Of a stretch of 64,000 nucleotides of DNA, positions 25,669 through 33,705 are shown piece by piece. Made by a program: the position numbers and the translations under genes. Every line of letters begins with the position of its first letter. Position 1 is the first letter of the stretch. The notes beneath the pieces are model-generated. The model was not told the origin of the DNA and searched no databases. It was given only the letters and a program-made list of their open reading frames with translations. The DNA is taken from positions 496,001-560,000 of the forward strand of contig JAHCJY010000003.1 in NCBI GenBank assembly GCA_026126065.1. The letters run 5' to 3'. This stretch comes from Bauldia sp. (GTDB lineage: Bacteria > Pseudomonadota > Alphaproteobacteria > Rhizobiales > Kaistiaceae).

Positions 25669-26868
25669 ATGCGGATGGGGAGAATCCTCGCTGCAGCGAC
25701 GATGGCGGCCGCTACAACCTTTGCGGGCGCGGCTGCGTCTGCAGACAATGACGGCTTGTGGGCCGGACCCTATCGAGGCTGGTTCTACGGCCGCATGAGC
25801 GGCAATGCCGGCTTCGAGATCCTGCCGGGCGGCGAAGGGCTCTACGGCGCTCCGGGCGACACGTTCGACGTCCCGCTCGGCATGCCGCACGTCAATTTCT
25901 GGGATATTTTCGAGGTCGCCGCAGTCGGGCCGGTGGGCTTCACGCTGGGCTATAACTGGCAGCAGGGCCGTGTCGTGTATGGCGTCGAGGCGGTGATGTA
26001 CACGCCCGGCGGCAAGGCCGACAACTTCGTCTCGCCGACCTGCTCCGTCCTGGTCACGCGATGCGAGTTCGACGTCAAGGGCCATTGGCACCCCAACCTC
26101 ACCGCCCGCATCGGCCTCGCGCTGGGGCCAGTTCTGTTCTACGTCCAGGGCGGTCTCGCCATCGGTCATATCGTGGCCGGCGCCGACGTGCTCGATCCGC
26201 CGGGCAATCCCGGCTGGCATGAGACATCGTGGTTCCACGGCATGACGGCTGGAGCAGTCGCAGGTGGCGGCGTTGACGTGATGCTGCCCGGTGGCCGCTC
26301 CTCGATCGGCTTCTCCTACCTGGCCACGACGCTTGCGGCGCGGACGGTCGATGACGCTGTGGACGACTACAGGGTTCAGTTCTCCAACCAGATCTTCGTC
26401 GTCCGCTACACGAGGATGTACGGCAACATCGAGCGCCGCTGGAACGCGGGCGAGGAGCGGGATATCGGCGGCTTCTACGTCGGCCGCTATGCCGGCGCGC
26501 TGCACCAGCTCGGATTCCAGTCCGGCTACGACTTCCTCCTTCGCGACCGGATACTGGCAGGCGTGAGCCTCCAGGGCTCACGCAACATCTGCTGCACCGA
26601 CGACTTCGGCCCCGACTACGAGGTGGACGTCAATGCGCGGGTCGGAGTCCTCATCGAACCTGGCCTCCTCGCCTATGGCGAGCTCGGGATCGGCTACCAC
26701 ACCGGCAGCTTCTTCGATGTCCACACGGGCCTTGTATACAACGCCGGCATCGGCATGGAGATCGCGCTCACGCCGCGCATGTCCGGCTTCATGGAGATCA
26801 AGGCGACGGGAGGTGCGGGGATGCTCGATGGCAACTTCCAGGCCGGCATCAACTTTCGCTTCCGCTAG
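25669..26868 (+). CDS. Exported beta-barrel protein with two Omp25-like halves
   Basis: A 399-residue protein with signal peptide (MRMGRILAAATMAAATTFAG, cut near ASA/DND). Each half looks like an 8-strand outer-membrane barrel of the Omp25/OmpA-like type: the first from GLWAGPYRGWFYG to SNQIFVVRYTRMYG, the second from IGGFYVGRYAGALHQ to AGINFRFR, ending in the aromatic-terminated strand typical of outer-membrane proteins. Single-domain relatives are about 200-240 residues, as at 36.2 kb. The vicinal cysteines in NICCTDDFG are unusual. AGGGGG lies 8 bases before the ATG. Confidence 0.78.
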   Translation: MRMGRILAAATMAAATTFAGAAASADNDGLWAGPYRGWFYGRMSGNAGFEILPGGEGLYGAPGDTFDVPLGMPHVNFWDIFEVAAVGPVGFTLGYNWQQGRVVYGVEAVMYTPGGKADNFVSPTCSVLVTRCEFDVKGHWHPNLTARIGLALGPVLFYVQGGLAIGHIVAGADVLDPPGNPGWHETSWFHGMTAGAVAGGGVDVMLPGGRSSIGFSYLATTLAARTVDDAVDDYRVQFSNQIFVVRYTRMYGNIERRWNAGEERDIGGFYVGRYAGALHQLGFQSGYDFLLRDRILAGVSLQGSRNICCTDDFGPDYEVDVNARVGVLIEPGLLAYGELGIGYHTGSFFDVHTGLVYNAGIGMEIALTPRMSGFMEIKATGGAGMLDGNFQAGINFRFR

Positions 26869-26948
26869 CGGCGACCCCGGACTGGCGGACTGTCCATTTC
26901 GCCGGTTGCGGGGTGGTCTTCAGGCATCCGTCCCGCGCGGATCAAAAG

Positions 26949-26984
26949 CCCACCGCTGTCAGCCGCAGGGCTGATAGCGGTGGG
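26949..26984 (+). terminator. Strong terminator hairpin after the OMP gene
   Basis: 16-bp stem (CCCACCGCTGTCAGCC paired with GGCTGATAGCGGTGGG, one G-T pair) with a GCAG loop, 80 bases after the OMP stop and between convergent genes; probably works for the plus-strand transcript. Confidence 0.8.
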
Positions 26985-27002
26985 GAACGCAGGGCGGGAG
27001 GA

Positions 27003-27032
27003 GGCCCGCCTCCCCCGAGGGGAAGGCGGGCC
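27003..27032 (-). terminator. Terminator hairpin for the first PQQ dehydrogenase
   Basis: Stem GGCCCGCCT-CCCC / GGGG-A-AGGCGGGCC with a CGA loop, lying 9 bases after the minus-strand stop at 27042. Confidence 0.75.
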
Positions 27033-27041
27033 GGAAGGCCG

Positions 27042-28952
27042 CTAGTTCGCGGCTACCGCGTCGGGGAGCGCGAACACGTAGAGCGTCGAGCCGGACCGCC
27101 GGTAGCGGTTTGCGTCGTCGACCGGCGCGTCAAACGCGACAGCGCCATTGTTGGCCGCCGACGAGGCGATGATCGCCAGGTACTGGCGACCATCCGGGCC
27201 GAGATAGGTGATCGGCGACTGGTTGAAGCGCGAGCCGGTGCGGAATTCCCACACCTCCTCGCCGTTCGTCGCGTCGTACGCCCGCATGACGCCCTCGTCG
27301 GTGCCTGCCTGGAACAGGAGGTCCGTCGCGGTGGCCATGATCGGCATGAGGTTGTTGTATTGGTTGGTCACCTTCCACACCGTGCGCCCTTCGGTGGGCG
27401 AATTGCCCTGGAGGGTCGTCTGGTAGGTGATCACCTCGCCGCCGAACGTACGCCGCACGGCCGGGCCAGCCTGCCGCTGCAGCGTGTAGCCCTCGCCGGG
27501 GACGTAGTCGCCTTCGAACACCACCATCGTCCGGCAGTCCGTCGTCGTGGTGGTGTAGAGGAGGCCGGTCCGCGGCGACCAGGCGTCGTTCTGCCAGTTG
27601 CGGGCGTTCGTGCCGGGGCAATAGTCGATCTCGGTCCCGGTATAGTCGGCAACCGTCGTCCCGTCCGCCCGGCGGCCCGGATCGGCGTCGGTGTATCTCC
27701 GCCGGTCCTCGACATGGGTGAAGGGCCACTTCTCCATCACGTAGGAGGGGCGGCCGGTCTCGAGGTTCACGTCACCGCGGTAGTCGACATACTCGAACAT
27801 CCACGGGTTGTTGAGGATCTCGCCGGTGGCGCGGTCCCAGACATAGAAGTATCCCGAGCGCGATGCCTTGATCGCAGTCTCGCGCATCTCGCCGTTGATC
27901 TCGAGGTCTACGAGCGGGGTGATGAGCGGCTCGTCGAGATCCCACGGGTCGGCGGGGGTGATGTTGTACGCCCAGACGAGTTCGCCGGTGGTGGCGTTGC
28001 GCGCCATCTGCGAGGCGCACCAGTTGTTCTTGTAGTCGGCGAGGCCGCCGTTCTCATCGAGGTTTACGATACCCCATTCACGGCGGTAATCCGGGTTCCA
28101 CGGACCGCAATTGCCGGTCGAGTAGTGGAAGATGTTGAGGTCGGGATCCCAGGTGAAGTAGCCCCACACTGTGCCGCCGCCGCGACGCCAGCTGTCGCCG
28201 TACCAGGTCGACAGCGAGTCGCGGTCATCGGCATAGAAGGGATTGTAGTTGGGACCGATGCCGACTTCGTTGTCGGGGCCCATGTTGTACATCACCCACT
28301 GCAGGTTGCCGGTGTTGATGTCGAAGGCCTGGACCTTGCCGCGGACGCCGCGCTCGCCGCCGGCATTGCCGGCAATGAGGAGGTCGCCGGCAACGAGCAT
28401 GTTGCCCACCATCGTCTCGCCGATCGACAGGTCGCCGCCGACGGTACGCCAGAGGGCCTCACCGGTCTCGGCGTCGAGGCCGAACACCTGGCCGTCGAGG
28501 GTGGCGAAGAAGATCTTGCCCTCGGCGTAGTTGAGGCCGCGGGTCTGGGCGCCGCAGCAGCCCTGACGGGTCGCTTCCTCGACGTTCATGTCCGGGCGGA
28601 ACTCCCAGAGGATGACGCCGTCGCGGTTGAGGTCGAGTGCGTAGACGTAGTTCGGCTTCGGCGAGGCGATGTACATGGTGTCGCCGATGACGAGCGGCGA
28701 AGCCTCGTGGCTGTCGAGAATGCCGACCTGCCACGTCCAGGCGATCTGGAGCTGGTCGACATTGTCGAGCGTGATCTGGTCGAGGGTCGAGTAGTTCCAG
28801 CCATTGTAGCTGATCGACGGCATCACGACGTTGCCCGGATCTCCCATCAGGGCGGTCACGTCGTCATTGGCAAGTGCCGGACTGGAAAGGGCCCATCCAG
28901 CGCCGAGCGCTGCCATCGAGCCCGAGATTTTCAGCATTCTTCCTGAAGTCAC
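27042..28952 (-). CDS. PQQ-dependent alcohol dehydrogenase, lanthanide-type active site (copy A)
   Basis: A 636-residue periplasmic quinoprotein of the methanol/ethanol dehydrogenase family (eight-bladed propeller). The signal peptide ends near SPALA/NDD. Key residues: vicinal disulfide C132-C133 (GCCGAQTRG), metal-binding E200 (GGERGVRG) and N281 (STGNCGPWN), catalytic D338 and extra acid D340 in PADPWDLDEP. An Asp two residues after the catalytic Asp is the mark of lanthanide-dependent enzymes (XoxF, PedH). Start at GTG 28952, with AGGAGGG 6-7 bases upstream, the same layout as copy B. No cytochrome domain is fused, so an external cytochrome c is needed. A palindrome lies just upstream. Substrate unknown. 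Confidence 0.93.
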   Translation of the reverse strand: MTSGRMLKISGSMAALGAGWALSSPALANDDVTALMGDPGNVVMPSISYNGWNYSTLDQITLDNVDQLQIAWTWQVGILDSHEASPLVIGDTMYIASPKPNYVYALDLNRDGVILWEFRPDMNVEEATRQGCCGAQTRGLNYAEGKIFFATLDGQVFGLDAETGEALWRTVGGDLSIGETMVGNMLVAGDLLIAGNAGGERGVRGKVQAFDINTGNLQWVMYNMGPDNEVGIGPNYNPFYADDRDSLSTWYGDSWRRGGGTVWGYFTWDPDLNIFHYSTGNCGPWNPDYRREWGIVNLDENGGLADYKNNWCASQMARNATTGELVWAYNITPADPWDLDEPLITPLVDLEINGEMRETAIKASRSGYFYVWDRATGEILNNPWMFEYVDYRGDVNLETGRPSYVMEKWPFTHVEDRRRYTDADPGRRADGTTVADYTGTEIDYCPGTNARNWQNDAWSPRTGLLYTTTTTDCRTMVVFEGDYVPGEGYTLQRQAGPAVRRTFGGEVITYQTTLQGNSPTEGRTVWKVTNQYNNLMPIMATATDLLFQAGTDEGVMRAYDATNGEEVWEFRTGSRFNQSPITYLGPDGRQYLAIIASSAANNGAVAFDAPVDDANRYRRSGSTLYVFALPDAVAAN

Positions 28953-29656
28953 AGTTTTCCCTCCTCATGCTGCCTTGTGGCAGACGGTTCATTGACTGCG
29001 TCAGTTCTGCTGCGTGGCGATGCCAGGTCGCCCTTGTCTTGCCGACGGCGTCCCTCCTCTTCGATCGGCGGAACTTCAAAGTGGGCGGACCAATCGGGGC
29101 AAAAAGGGGGCAGGAGCGCAACCACCCCACCCTGCCGGAAAGGACAGGTGCGTGAGATCGCAAGCGTTCCTGCGGTCTCAGGGCCGGTTCGGCCCACTAC
29201 CCACGAGCGCAGGAGGACCTGCGACCCGCTGCGCATGCGATCGCAGACGGCGAGCCTCAGCAGGCCTCGACAAGGCTTGAAGCTATAAAGAAAGTCAAAC
29301 GACCGAAGAAGGCATTCGTACGAATGGTTTCGCAGCACGATGTGTCGGTCGGACACGCGACATAAATGTCGTTTAACTGTTCCTGCGGCAGCCCGTCGTC
29401 CTGCCGCAAGGTTCGAAGCGGATCGCAGTCGGCAGGTGCCGGCAGGACCCCGCGGTTGCCTGTCCAAACAACGTGATCACGGTCGCGTGAGCAGCTCGAG
29501 TAGTTTGGTAAGACATCAGGAGGCGCGGTCGCATCTTCCGCGAGGGCCTCGATCCATCCGCTTCCCCAGCGCGGAAGAAAGGAGGCGGAAGGCAAACCGT
29601 GTTGAAGGTTGCATTCCGCCAAGTCGAAGCAGGGAGGAGGTGAAACGAACTGGGGT
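28953..29656. other. Spacer between the two PQQ dehydrogenase genes
   Basis: About 700 bases with no credible gene. It contains the operator-like palindrome at 28970, a smaller inverted repeat CGACAT-AA-ATGTCG at 29358-29371, and an AT-richer patch around 29280-29400 where the promoter of copy A is likely. Confidence 0.5.
28970..28983. promoter_or_regulatory. Palindrome upstream of PQQ dehydrogenase copy A
   Basis: CTGCCTTGTGGCAG, arms CTGCC/GGCAG, four bases beyond the ribosome-binding site of copy A. The same pattern occurs twice at the same place upstream of copy B. Confidence 0.5.
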
Positions 29657-29686
29657 GTGATCCTCGCCCCGGGGGGCGAGGATCAC
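29657..29686 (-). terminator. Terminator hairpin for the second PQQ dehydrogenase
   Basis: Perfect 14-bp stem GTGATCCTCGCCCC / GGGGCGAGGATCAC, 14 bases after the minus-strand stop at 29701; no T-run follows. Confidence 0.75.
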
Positions 29687-29700
29687 TTGCGGTGTTGGCC

Positions 29701-31656
29701 CTAGTTGCCTGCGACGGCATCCGGGAGCGCGAACACGTAGAGTGTCGAGCCCGATCGGCGGTACCGGTTGGCGTTGTCGGCGGCTGCATCGAACGCGACG
29801 GCGCCATTGGCGGCGGCCGACGAGGCGATGATGGCCATGTACTGCTTGCCATCCGGGCCGAGGTAGGTGATCGGCGACTGGTTGAACCGCGAACCGGTGC
29901 GGAACTCCCAGACCACTTCGCCGTTCGTGGCGTTCAGCGCGCGCATCACGCCCGCATCGACGCCGCCCTGGAACAGGAGGTCCGTGGCGGTCGCCATGAT
30001 CGGCATGTTGTTCGCTTCCATCGTGATGAAGCGCCACACCGTCCGCCCTTCCTCGGGCGAGTTGGCCTGCAGTTCACCCTGGTGCGGGGCGGCCACACCT
30101 TCAGCACGACGATCTGCCGGAGGCACGGTGCCCGGTGCCGGGACAGTGCCGTCGGCGTTGCGCGGCTGACGCGGAACAGCGCCGGCCTGGCGCTGCAGCG
30201 TGTAGCCCTCGCCCGGAATGTACTCGCCTTCGAACACCACCTGCGTGCGGCAGTTGAGCAGCGTGGAGGTGTAGACAAGGCCGGTACGGGGCGAGTAGGC
30301 GTCGTTCTGCCAGTTGCGGGCAGCGATCGACGGGCACCATTCCACTTCGGTGCCGGTGTAGTCGGCGACCTGGGTGCCATCGGCGCGCGTGCCGGGATCG
30401 GCGTCGGTATAGCGGCGACGGTCCTCGACATTGGTGAAGAGCCAGGTGTCGATGTCGTACATCGCCCGGCCGGTCTCCATGTCGTAGCCGAGATTGTTGT
30501 CGATGTAGACGAACGCCCACGGCTCACGCACCAGTTCGCCAGTGTCGCGATCCCACACGAAGAAGTAGCCGTTGCGGGCCGCCTTGATCGCGACGTCCCG
30601 GCCGTCTTCCATCGTGATGAGCGGGGTGATCAGCGGCTCGTCAAGGTCCCACGGATCGGCCGGCGTCATGTTGAACGCCCAGATCAGGTGGCCGGTTGTG
30701 GCGTCGCGGGCGAGCTGCGAGGCGCACCAGTTGTTGCGGTAGTCGACGAGGCCGCCATTCTCGTCGAGCGTGACGACGCCCCACTCACGGCGATAGTCCG
30801 GGTTCCACGGACCGCAATTGCCGGTCGAGTAGTAGAACGCGTTCCGCTCGAGGTCGGCCGTGAAGTAGCCCCACACCGTGCCGCCGCCACGACGCCAGGA
30901 GTCGCCGTACCACGTCGACAGCGAGGACCGGTTGTCGGCGTAGAACGGCGTATAGCCGGGGGTGATGCCGACTTCGTTGTCCGGGCCCATGTTGTACATG
31001 ACCCACTGCAGCTGTCCGGTGTTGATGTCGAAGGCCTGGACCTTGCCGCGGACGCCGCGCTCGCCGCCGGCATTGCCGGCAATGAGGAGATCGTTGATGA
31101 CGATCATGTTGCCGACCATGGTCTCGCCGATCGCGAGGTCACCGCCGACGGTGCGCCAGAGGGCCTCACCGGTCTCGGCGTCGAGGCCGAACACCTGGCC
31201 GTCGAGGGTGGCGAAGAAGATCTTGCCCTCGGCGTAGTTAAGGCCGCGGGTCTGGGCGCCACAGCAGCCCTGACGGGTCGCTTCCTCGACGTTCATGTCC
31301 GGGCGGAACTCCCAGAGGATGACGCCGTCGCGGTTGAGGTCGAGCGCGTAGACGTAGTTCGGCTTCGGCGAGGCGATGTACATGGTGTCGCCGATGACGA
31401 GCGGCGAAGCCTCGTGGCTGTCGAGGATACCGACCTGCCACGTCCAGGCGATCTGGAGCTGGTCGACATTGTCGAGCGTGATCTGGTCGAGCGTCGAGTA
31501 GTTCCAGCCATTGTAGCTGATCGACGGCATCACGACGTTGCCGGGATTGTCAACGAGCGCCACGACGTCGTTGTTGGCGAAGGCCGGGCCCACCCCGGCG
31601 ACGGCAAAGGCGCCAAGCGCCGTGCCGGACAGTTTCAGCATCCGAGTTGAAGTCAA
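29701..31656 (-). CDS. PQQ-dependent alcohol dehydrogenase, lanthanide-type active site (copy B)
   Basis: A 651-residue paralogue of copy A, 748 bases upstream of it on the same strand. Signal peptide ends near GPAFA/NND. The vicinal cysteines C131-C132, E199, N280, D337 and lanthanide-type D339 (PADPWDLDEP) are conserved. Residues of about 40-215 are nearly identical to copy A even at DNA level, while the C-terminal half has diverged and carries a roughly 35-residue proline-rich insert (NADGTVPAPGTVPPADRRAE) absent from copy A. Start is TTG 31656: AGGAGGG sits 7 bases upstream exactly as at the GTG of copy A; the alternative ATG is 5 codons later. A hairpin terminator after the stop suggests the two copies are transcribed separately. 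Confidence 0.92.
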   Translation of the reverse strand: MTSTRMLKLSGTALGAFAVAGVGPAFANNDVVALVDNPGNVVMPSISYNGWNYSTLDQITLDNVDQLQIAWTWQVGILDSHEASPLVIGDTMYIASPKPNYVYALDLNRDGVILWEFRPDMNVEEATRQGCCGAQTRGLNYAEGKIFFATLDGQVFGLDAETGEALWRTVGGDLAIGETMVGNMIVINDLLIAGNAGGERGVRGKVQAFDINTGQLQWVMYNMGPDNEVGITPGYTPFYADNRSSLSTWYGDSWRRGGGTVWGYFTADLERNAFYYSTGNCGPWNPDYRREWGVVTLDENGGLVDYRNNWCASQLARDATTGHLIWAFNMTPADPWDLDEPLITPLITMEDGRDVAIKAARNGYFFVWDRDTGELVREPWAFVYIDNNLGYDMETGRAMYDIDTWLFTNVEDRRRYTDADPGTRADGTQVADYTGTEVEWCPSIAARNWQNDAYSPRTGLVYTSTLLNCRTQVVFEGEYIPGEGYTLQRQAGAVPRQPRNADGTVPAPGTVPPADRRAEGVAAPHQGELQANSPEEGRTVWRFITMEANNMPIMATATDLLFQGGVDAGVMRALNATNGEVVWEFRTGSRFNQSPITYLGPDGKQYMAIIASSAAANGAVAFDAAADNANRYRRSGSTLYVFALPDAVAGN

Positions 31657-31674
31657 AGCTTTTCCCTCCTGTTG

Positions 31675-31687
31675 CTGCCAATGGCAG
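31675..31687. promoter_or_regulatory. Proximal palindrome upstream of PQQ dehydrogenase copy B
   Basis: CTGCCAATGGCAG, perfect 6-bp arms around one base, six bases beyond the ribosome-binding site. Confidence 0.55.
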
Positions 31688-31696
31688 ACAGTCCAG

Positions 31697-31710
31697 CTGC
31701 CATTTGGCAG
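31697..31710. promoter_or_regulatory. Distal palindrome upstream of PQQ dehydrogenase copy B
   Basis: CTGCCATTTGGCAG, perfect 6-bp arms around TT, centre about 22 bases (two helical turns) from the proximal site. A further inverted repeat GGCGATA-AC-TATCGCC lies at 31731-31746. Confidence 0.55.
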
Positions 31711-32380
31711 CATCTTCTTCGATTTCCTCCGGCGATAACTATCGCCATATGCAGTTGTGCTTGTTGGTGAAAGTCCTCCGTGTTCGAGTTGATCGACGCT
31801 GATGGCGTGCCCAGATGGGGGCAAAATCGTGGCGTCATCAACGTCGAGGGCAGGAGTGCCCAATGGTCGACGGCGGAATCGAGGCGCAGCAAGGGTCAGT
31901 CGCCAACCGCGGGAGTGCCCGCAGAAAACATGTAAACACGACACAGGTTTTGGCAGCTCATGTCACGAGAATGACCTTGGACCAGTCGGCGCAGAATCAA
32001 AGACTATCTTCAGAGCCGTCAAAGTAAGACCTGAAAGGCGAGGCGCAGATTGCCCGCTCATGGAGGTCTGAACAAAATAGTCGATGCTGTTGATCTGGGC
32101 GCACGATCGAGGCCGTTGCCCAATGCACAGAGATCGAGGTGCTGGCGCGGCTTGAGCGCGACGACTCTCCGACATCTCTCGCGATGGCCACTTCATCACG
32201 GTCGCGTGAACACCTTGATGGTCCCGATCAACTGCGATCCGCGCGCGGTGCGGTCTCTGCACCGGCTCCAATGCTTTGCGCGGGCGCGGCCCCAGGCGCG
32301 GAGTCGGGTACCGAGCGGAAGAAGTCGCGCAACGGACCTCGGGCTTCCGGGAGCGAAGTCAGGACAGGAAGCGGTGGCAA
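31711..32380. other. Intergenic region upstream of copy B
   Basis: About 670 bases without a credible gene. Contains the GGCGATA/TATCGCC inverted repeat and a lower-GC patch around 31920-32100 that may hold the promoter for copy B; no confident -35/-10 pair could be chosen. Confidence 0.4.
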
Positions 32381-32407
32381 GAAGGGCGCGGCTCTACCGC
32401 GCCCTTC
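32381..32407 (-). terminator. Terminator hairpin for the CHRD-like gene
   Basis: Perfect 11-bp stem GAAGGGCGCGG / CCGCGCCCTTC with a 5-base loop, 73 bases after the minus-strand stop at 32480. Confidence 0.7.
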
Positions 32408-32479
32408 CTTGTCGTCAGGTTCTGCTCGGGCCCCTACGGAGCCGGCGGAACCGCCGGGGTCGCCGGCGTCGCGGCGGCA

Positions 32480-33154
32480 TCACCCGGTGGCGGCGACAGT
32501 GAGCTCGAGGAAGCACGCCCCCGACGAGATGTGCGCGAAGACGGTATCGTCGAGATCTGCCGTCTGGCCGTCGAGCGGGCTTGCCATCGTGCCGCCCGCC
32601 TGGAGAAGGTTCACCGCTTCGACCAGGCCGGCCATGTCACCGGACATCGCCCCGGCATCCATGCCCGCAGCCGCACCTGCATCGGCGCCGGCCGCCGGAG
32701 CGGCCGGGGTCATGCCAGCGCCCGCGCCGCCGGCTGCGCCCGCATCGGCGCCGGCCGCCGGGGCGGCTGGGGTCATGTCGGCGCCCGCCGCGCCCGCATC
32801 GGCGCCGTGAACGAGCATGATCTGGCCCGTGAGTCCGCCGGTCGTGGGCGTGTCCGCTGCATCGCCCGCGGGGGCGGCGCCCGCATCATCGGTCGGACCA
32901 GGGCACTTGATGCTCGCGCCGGTCGCCTCGATTCCGGTGTACTCGATCGTCCAGCGGATCGTGTTGTTCTGGGGATCGGCGAGGAACCAGGCGGTGCCCT
33001 CGCCGGTGCCGGTGAGGGTTGCCATGTGGGTCGCGGTCTCCGCGGTCACCATGGTGTCGCCCGCCTGCGCAAACGCTGCGGCGGAGGTGCCGATCAGAAG
33101 GAGGGCGGCGACGCCGTAGCGACCGCCACGGGTCACGTGTCTGTGCTTGGTCAT
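32480..33154 (-). CDS. Exported CHRD-like protein with Ala-rich repeats
   Basis: A 224-residue exported protein (signal peptide ends near AFAQA/GDT). Residues 43-80 (ATLTGTGEGTAWFLAD, TIRWTIEYTGIEATGA) and the end (VFAHISSGACFLELTVAATG) resemble the two halves of a CHRD domain, a fold seen in chordin and bacterial envelope proteins. Between them is an insert with near-repeats GADAGAA...MTPAAPAA (117-170), low in complexity. The start at 33154 has AGAGG 8 bases upstream. It sits upstream of the PQQ dehydrogenases on the same strand but ends in its own terminator. Function unknown. Confidence 0.75.
   Translation of the reverse strand: MTKHRHVTRGGRYGVAALLLIGTSAAAFAQAGDTMVTAETATHMATLTGTGEGTAWFLADPQNNTIRWTIEYTGIEATGASIKCPGPTDDAGAAPAGDAADTPTTGGLTGQIMLVHGADAGAAGADMTPAAPAAGADAGAAGGAGAGMTPAAPAAGADAGAAAGMDAGAMSGDMAGLVEAVNLLQAGGTMASPLDGQTADLDDTVFAHISSGACFLELTVAATG
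32645..32806 (-). repeat. Imperfect coding repeats in the CHRD-like gene
   Basis: Encodes three imperfect units of about 15-21 residues built on GADAGAA and MTPAAPAA. The DNA repeats (GGCGCCGGCCGCCGG-like units) are similar enough to allow slippage, so copy number may vary between strains. Confidence 0.7.
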
Positions 33155-33474
33155 GGGTAATCCTCTCGCTGGACGGCCTCCCGCCGTCGGATGGGAAACT
33201 GCCCCGTTCGGGGCCTTCGTCGTCCGGCGCGGACAAGATGAGTTCCAACTCGCGGTCGTGTGTACAACGCACATAAACCGCCTCTGTCAGTAATTATCAT
33301 GACGCCGAACTGCGCACCTGAACAATGTCCTAGCGCTCCACCAGTTCCGGATCGCACGCGAGTGTACGATTTCAGGCACGAGCGTCAGAAAACCTCAATA
33401 CGCAAAGAGAATTGTGGTCGCCGATGCCGAGACGGCTGCCATCGGAGGCTCCGATCGACATCGAGGACTGGCGG
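33155..33474. other. Intergenic region upstream of the CHRD-like gene
   Basis: 320 bases between the CHRD-like gene start and the DUF2934 gene stop. Contains an AT-richer patch around 33270-33310 likely to hold the CHRD-like promoter; no gene seen. Confidence 0.4.
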
Positions 33475-33705
33475 TCAGGCGGACTTCCGTCGCATCGCTG
33501 CATTCCGGGGGTCGTCGAGATTCGCGGCAATCGTCCCCGCCGCCGGCCTCGCCGTGTCGATGTGATTGCCGCTCGCAATGTCCTCCAGCTCGAGTGCGGC
33601 CTGCAGCCAGTAATCGAGCTCGCGACCATCCTGACGACCGTTGAGCTCCCACAGATGGTAGGCACGGAGCCGGATTTCGTCGTCGGTAGGAATCCTTGTG
33701 GACAT
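33475..33705 (-). CDS. DUF2934-family small protein
   Basis: A 76-residue cytoplasmic protein whose core DDEIRLRAYHLWELNGRQDG followed by RELDYWLQAALELE is the typical DUF2934 pattern (IRxRAYxLWExxGRPxGRxxEHWLxAE). Function of the family is unknown. ATG 33705 is chosen because GGGAGG lies 5 bases upstream; the frame continues upstream as low-complexity sequence without a site. Confidence 0.85.
   Translation of the reverse strand: MSTRIPTDDEIRLRAYHLWELNGRQDGRELDYWLQAALELEDIASGNHIDTARPAAGTIAANLDDPRNAAMRRKSA

Noticed and set aside
29692..31650. A 652-codon plus-strand open frame mirroring the second PQQ dehydrogenase, and a similar one opposite the first (26913-28946).
   Set aside because: Both are antisense shadows of high-GC coding DNA; they lack family motifs and ribosome-binding sites, while the minus-strand genes have complete active sites.
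31660..31746. A sigma-54 (-24/-12) promoter upstream of PQQ dehydrogenase copy B, suggested by TGGCA sequences.
   Set aside because: The GG and GC doublets are not at the required 10-base spacing on the minus strand; the sequences are better explained as palindromes.
31657..31944. A 96-codon upstream extension of PQQ dehydrogenase copy B.
   Set aside because: The translation is not protein-like, and the strong AGGAGGG site with a signal peptide fits TTG 31656.
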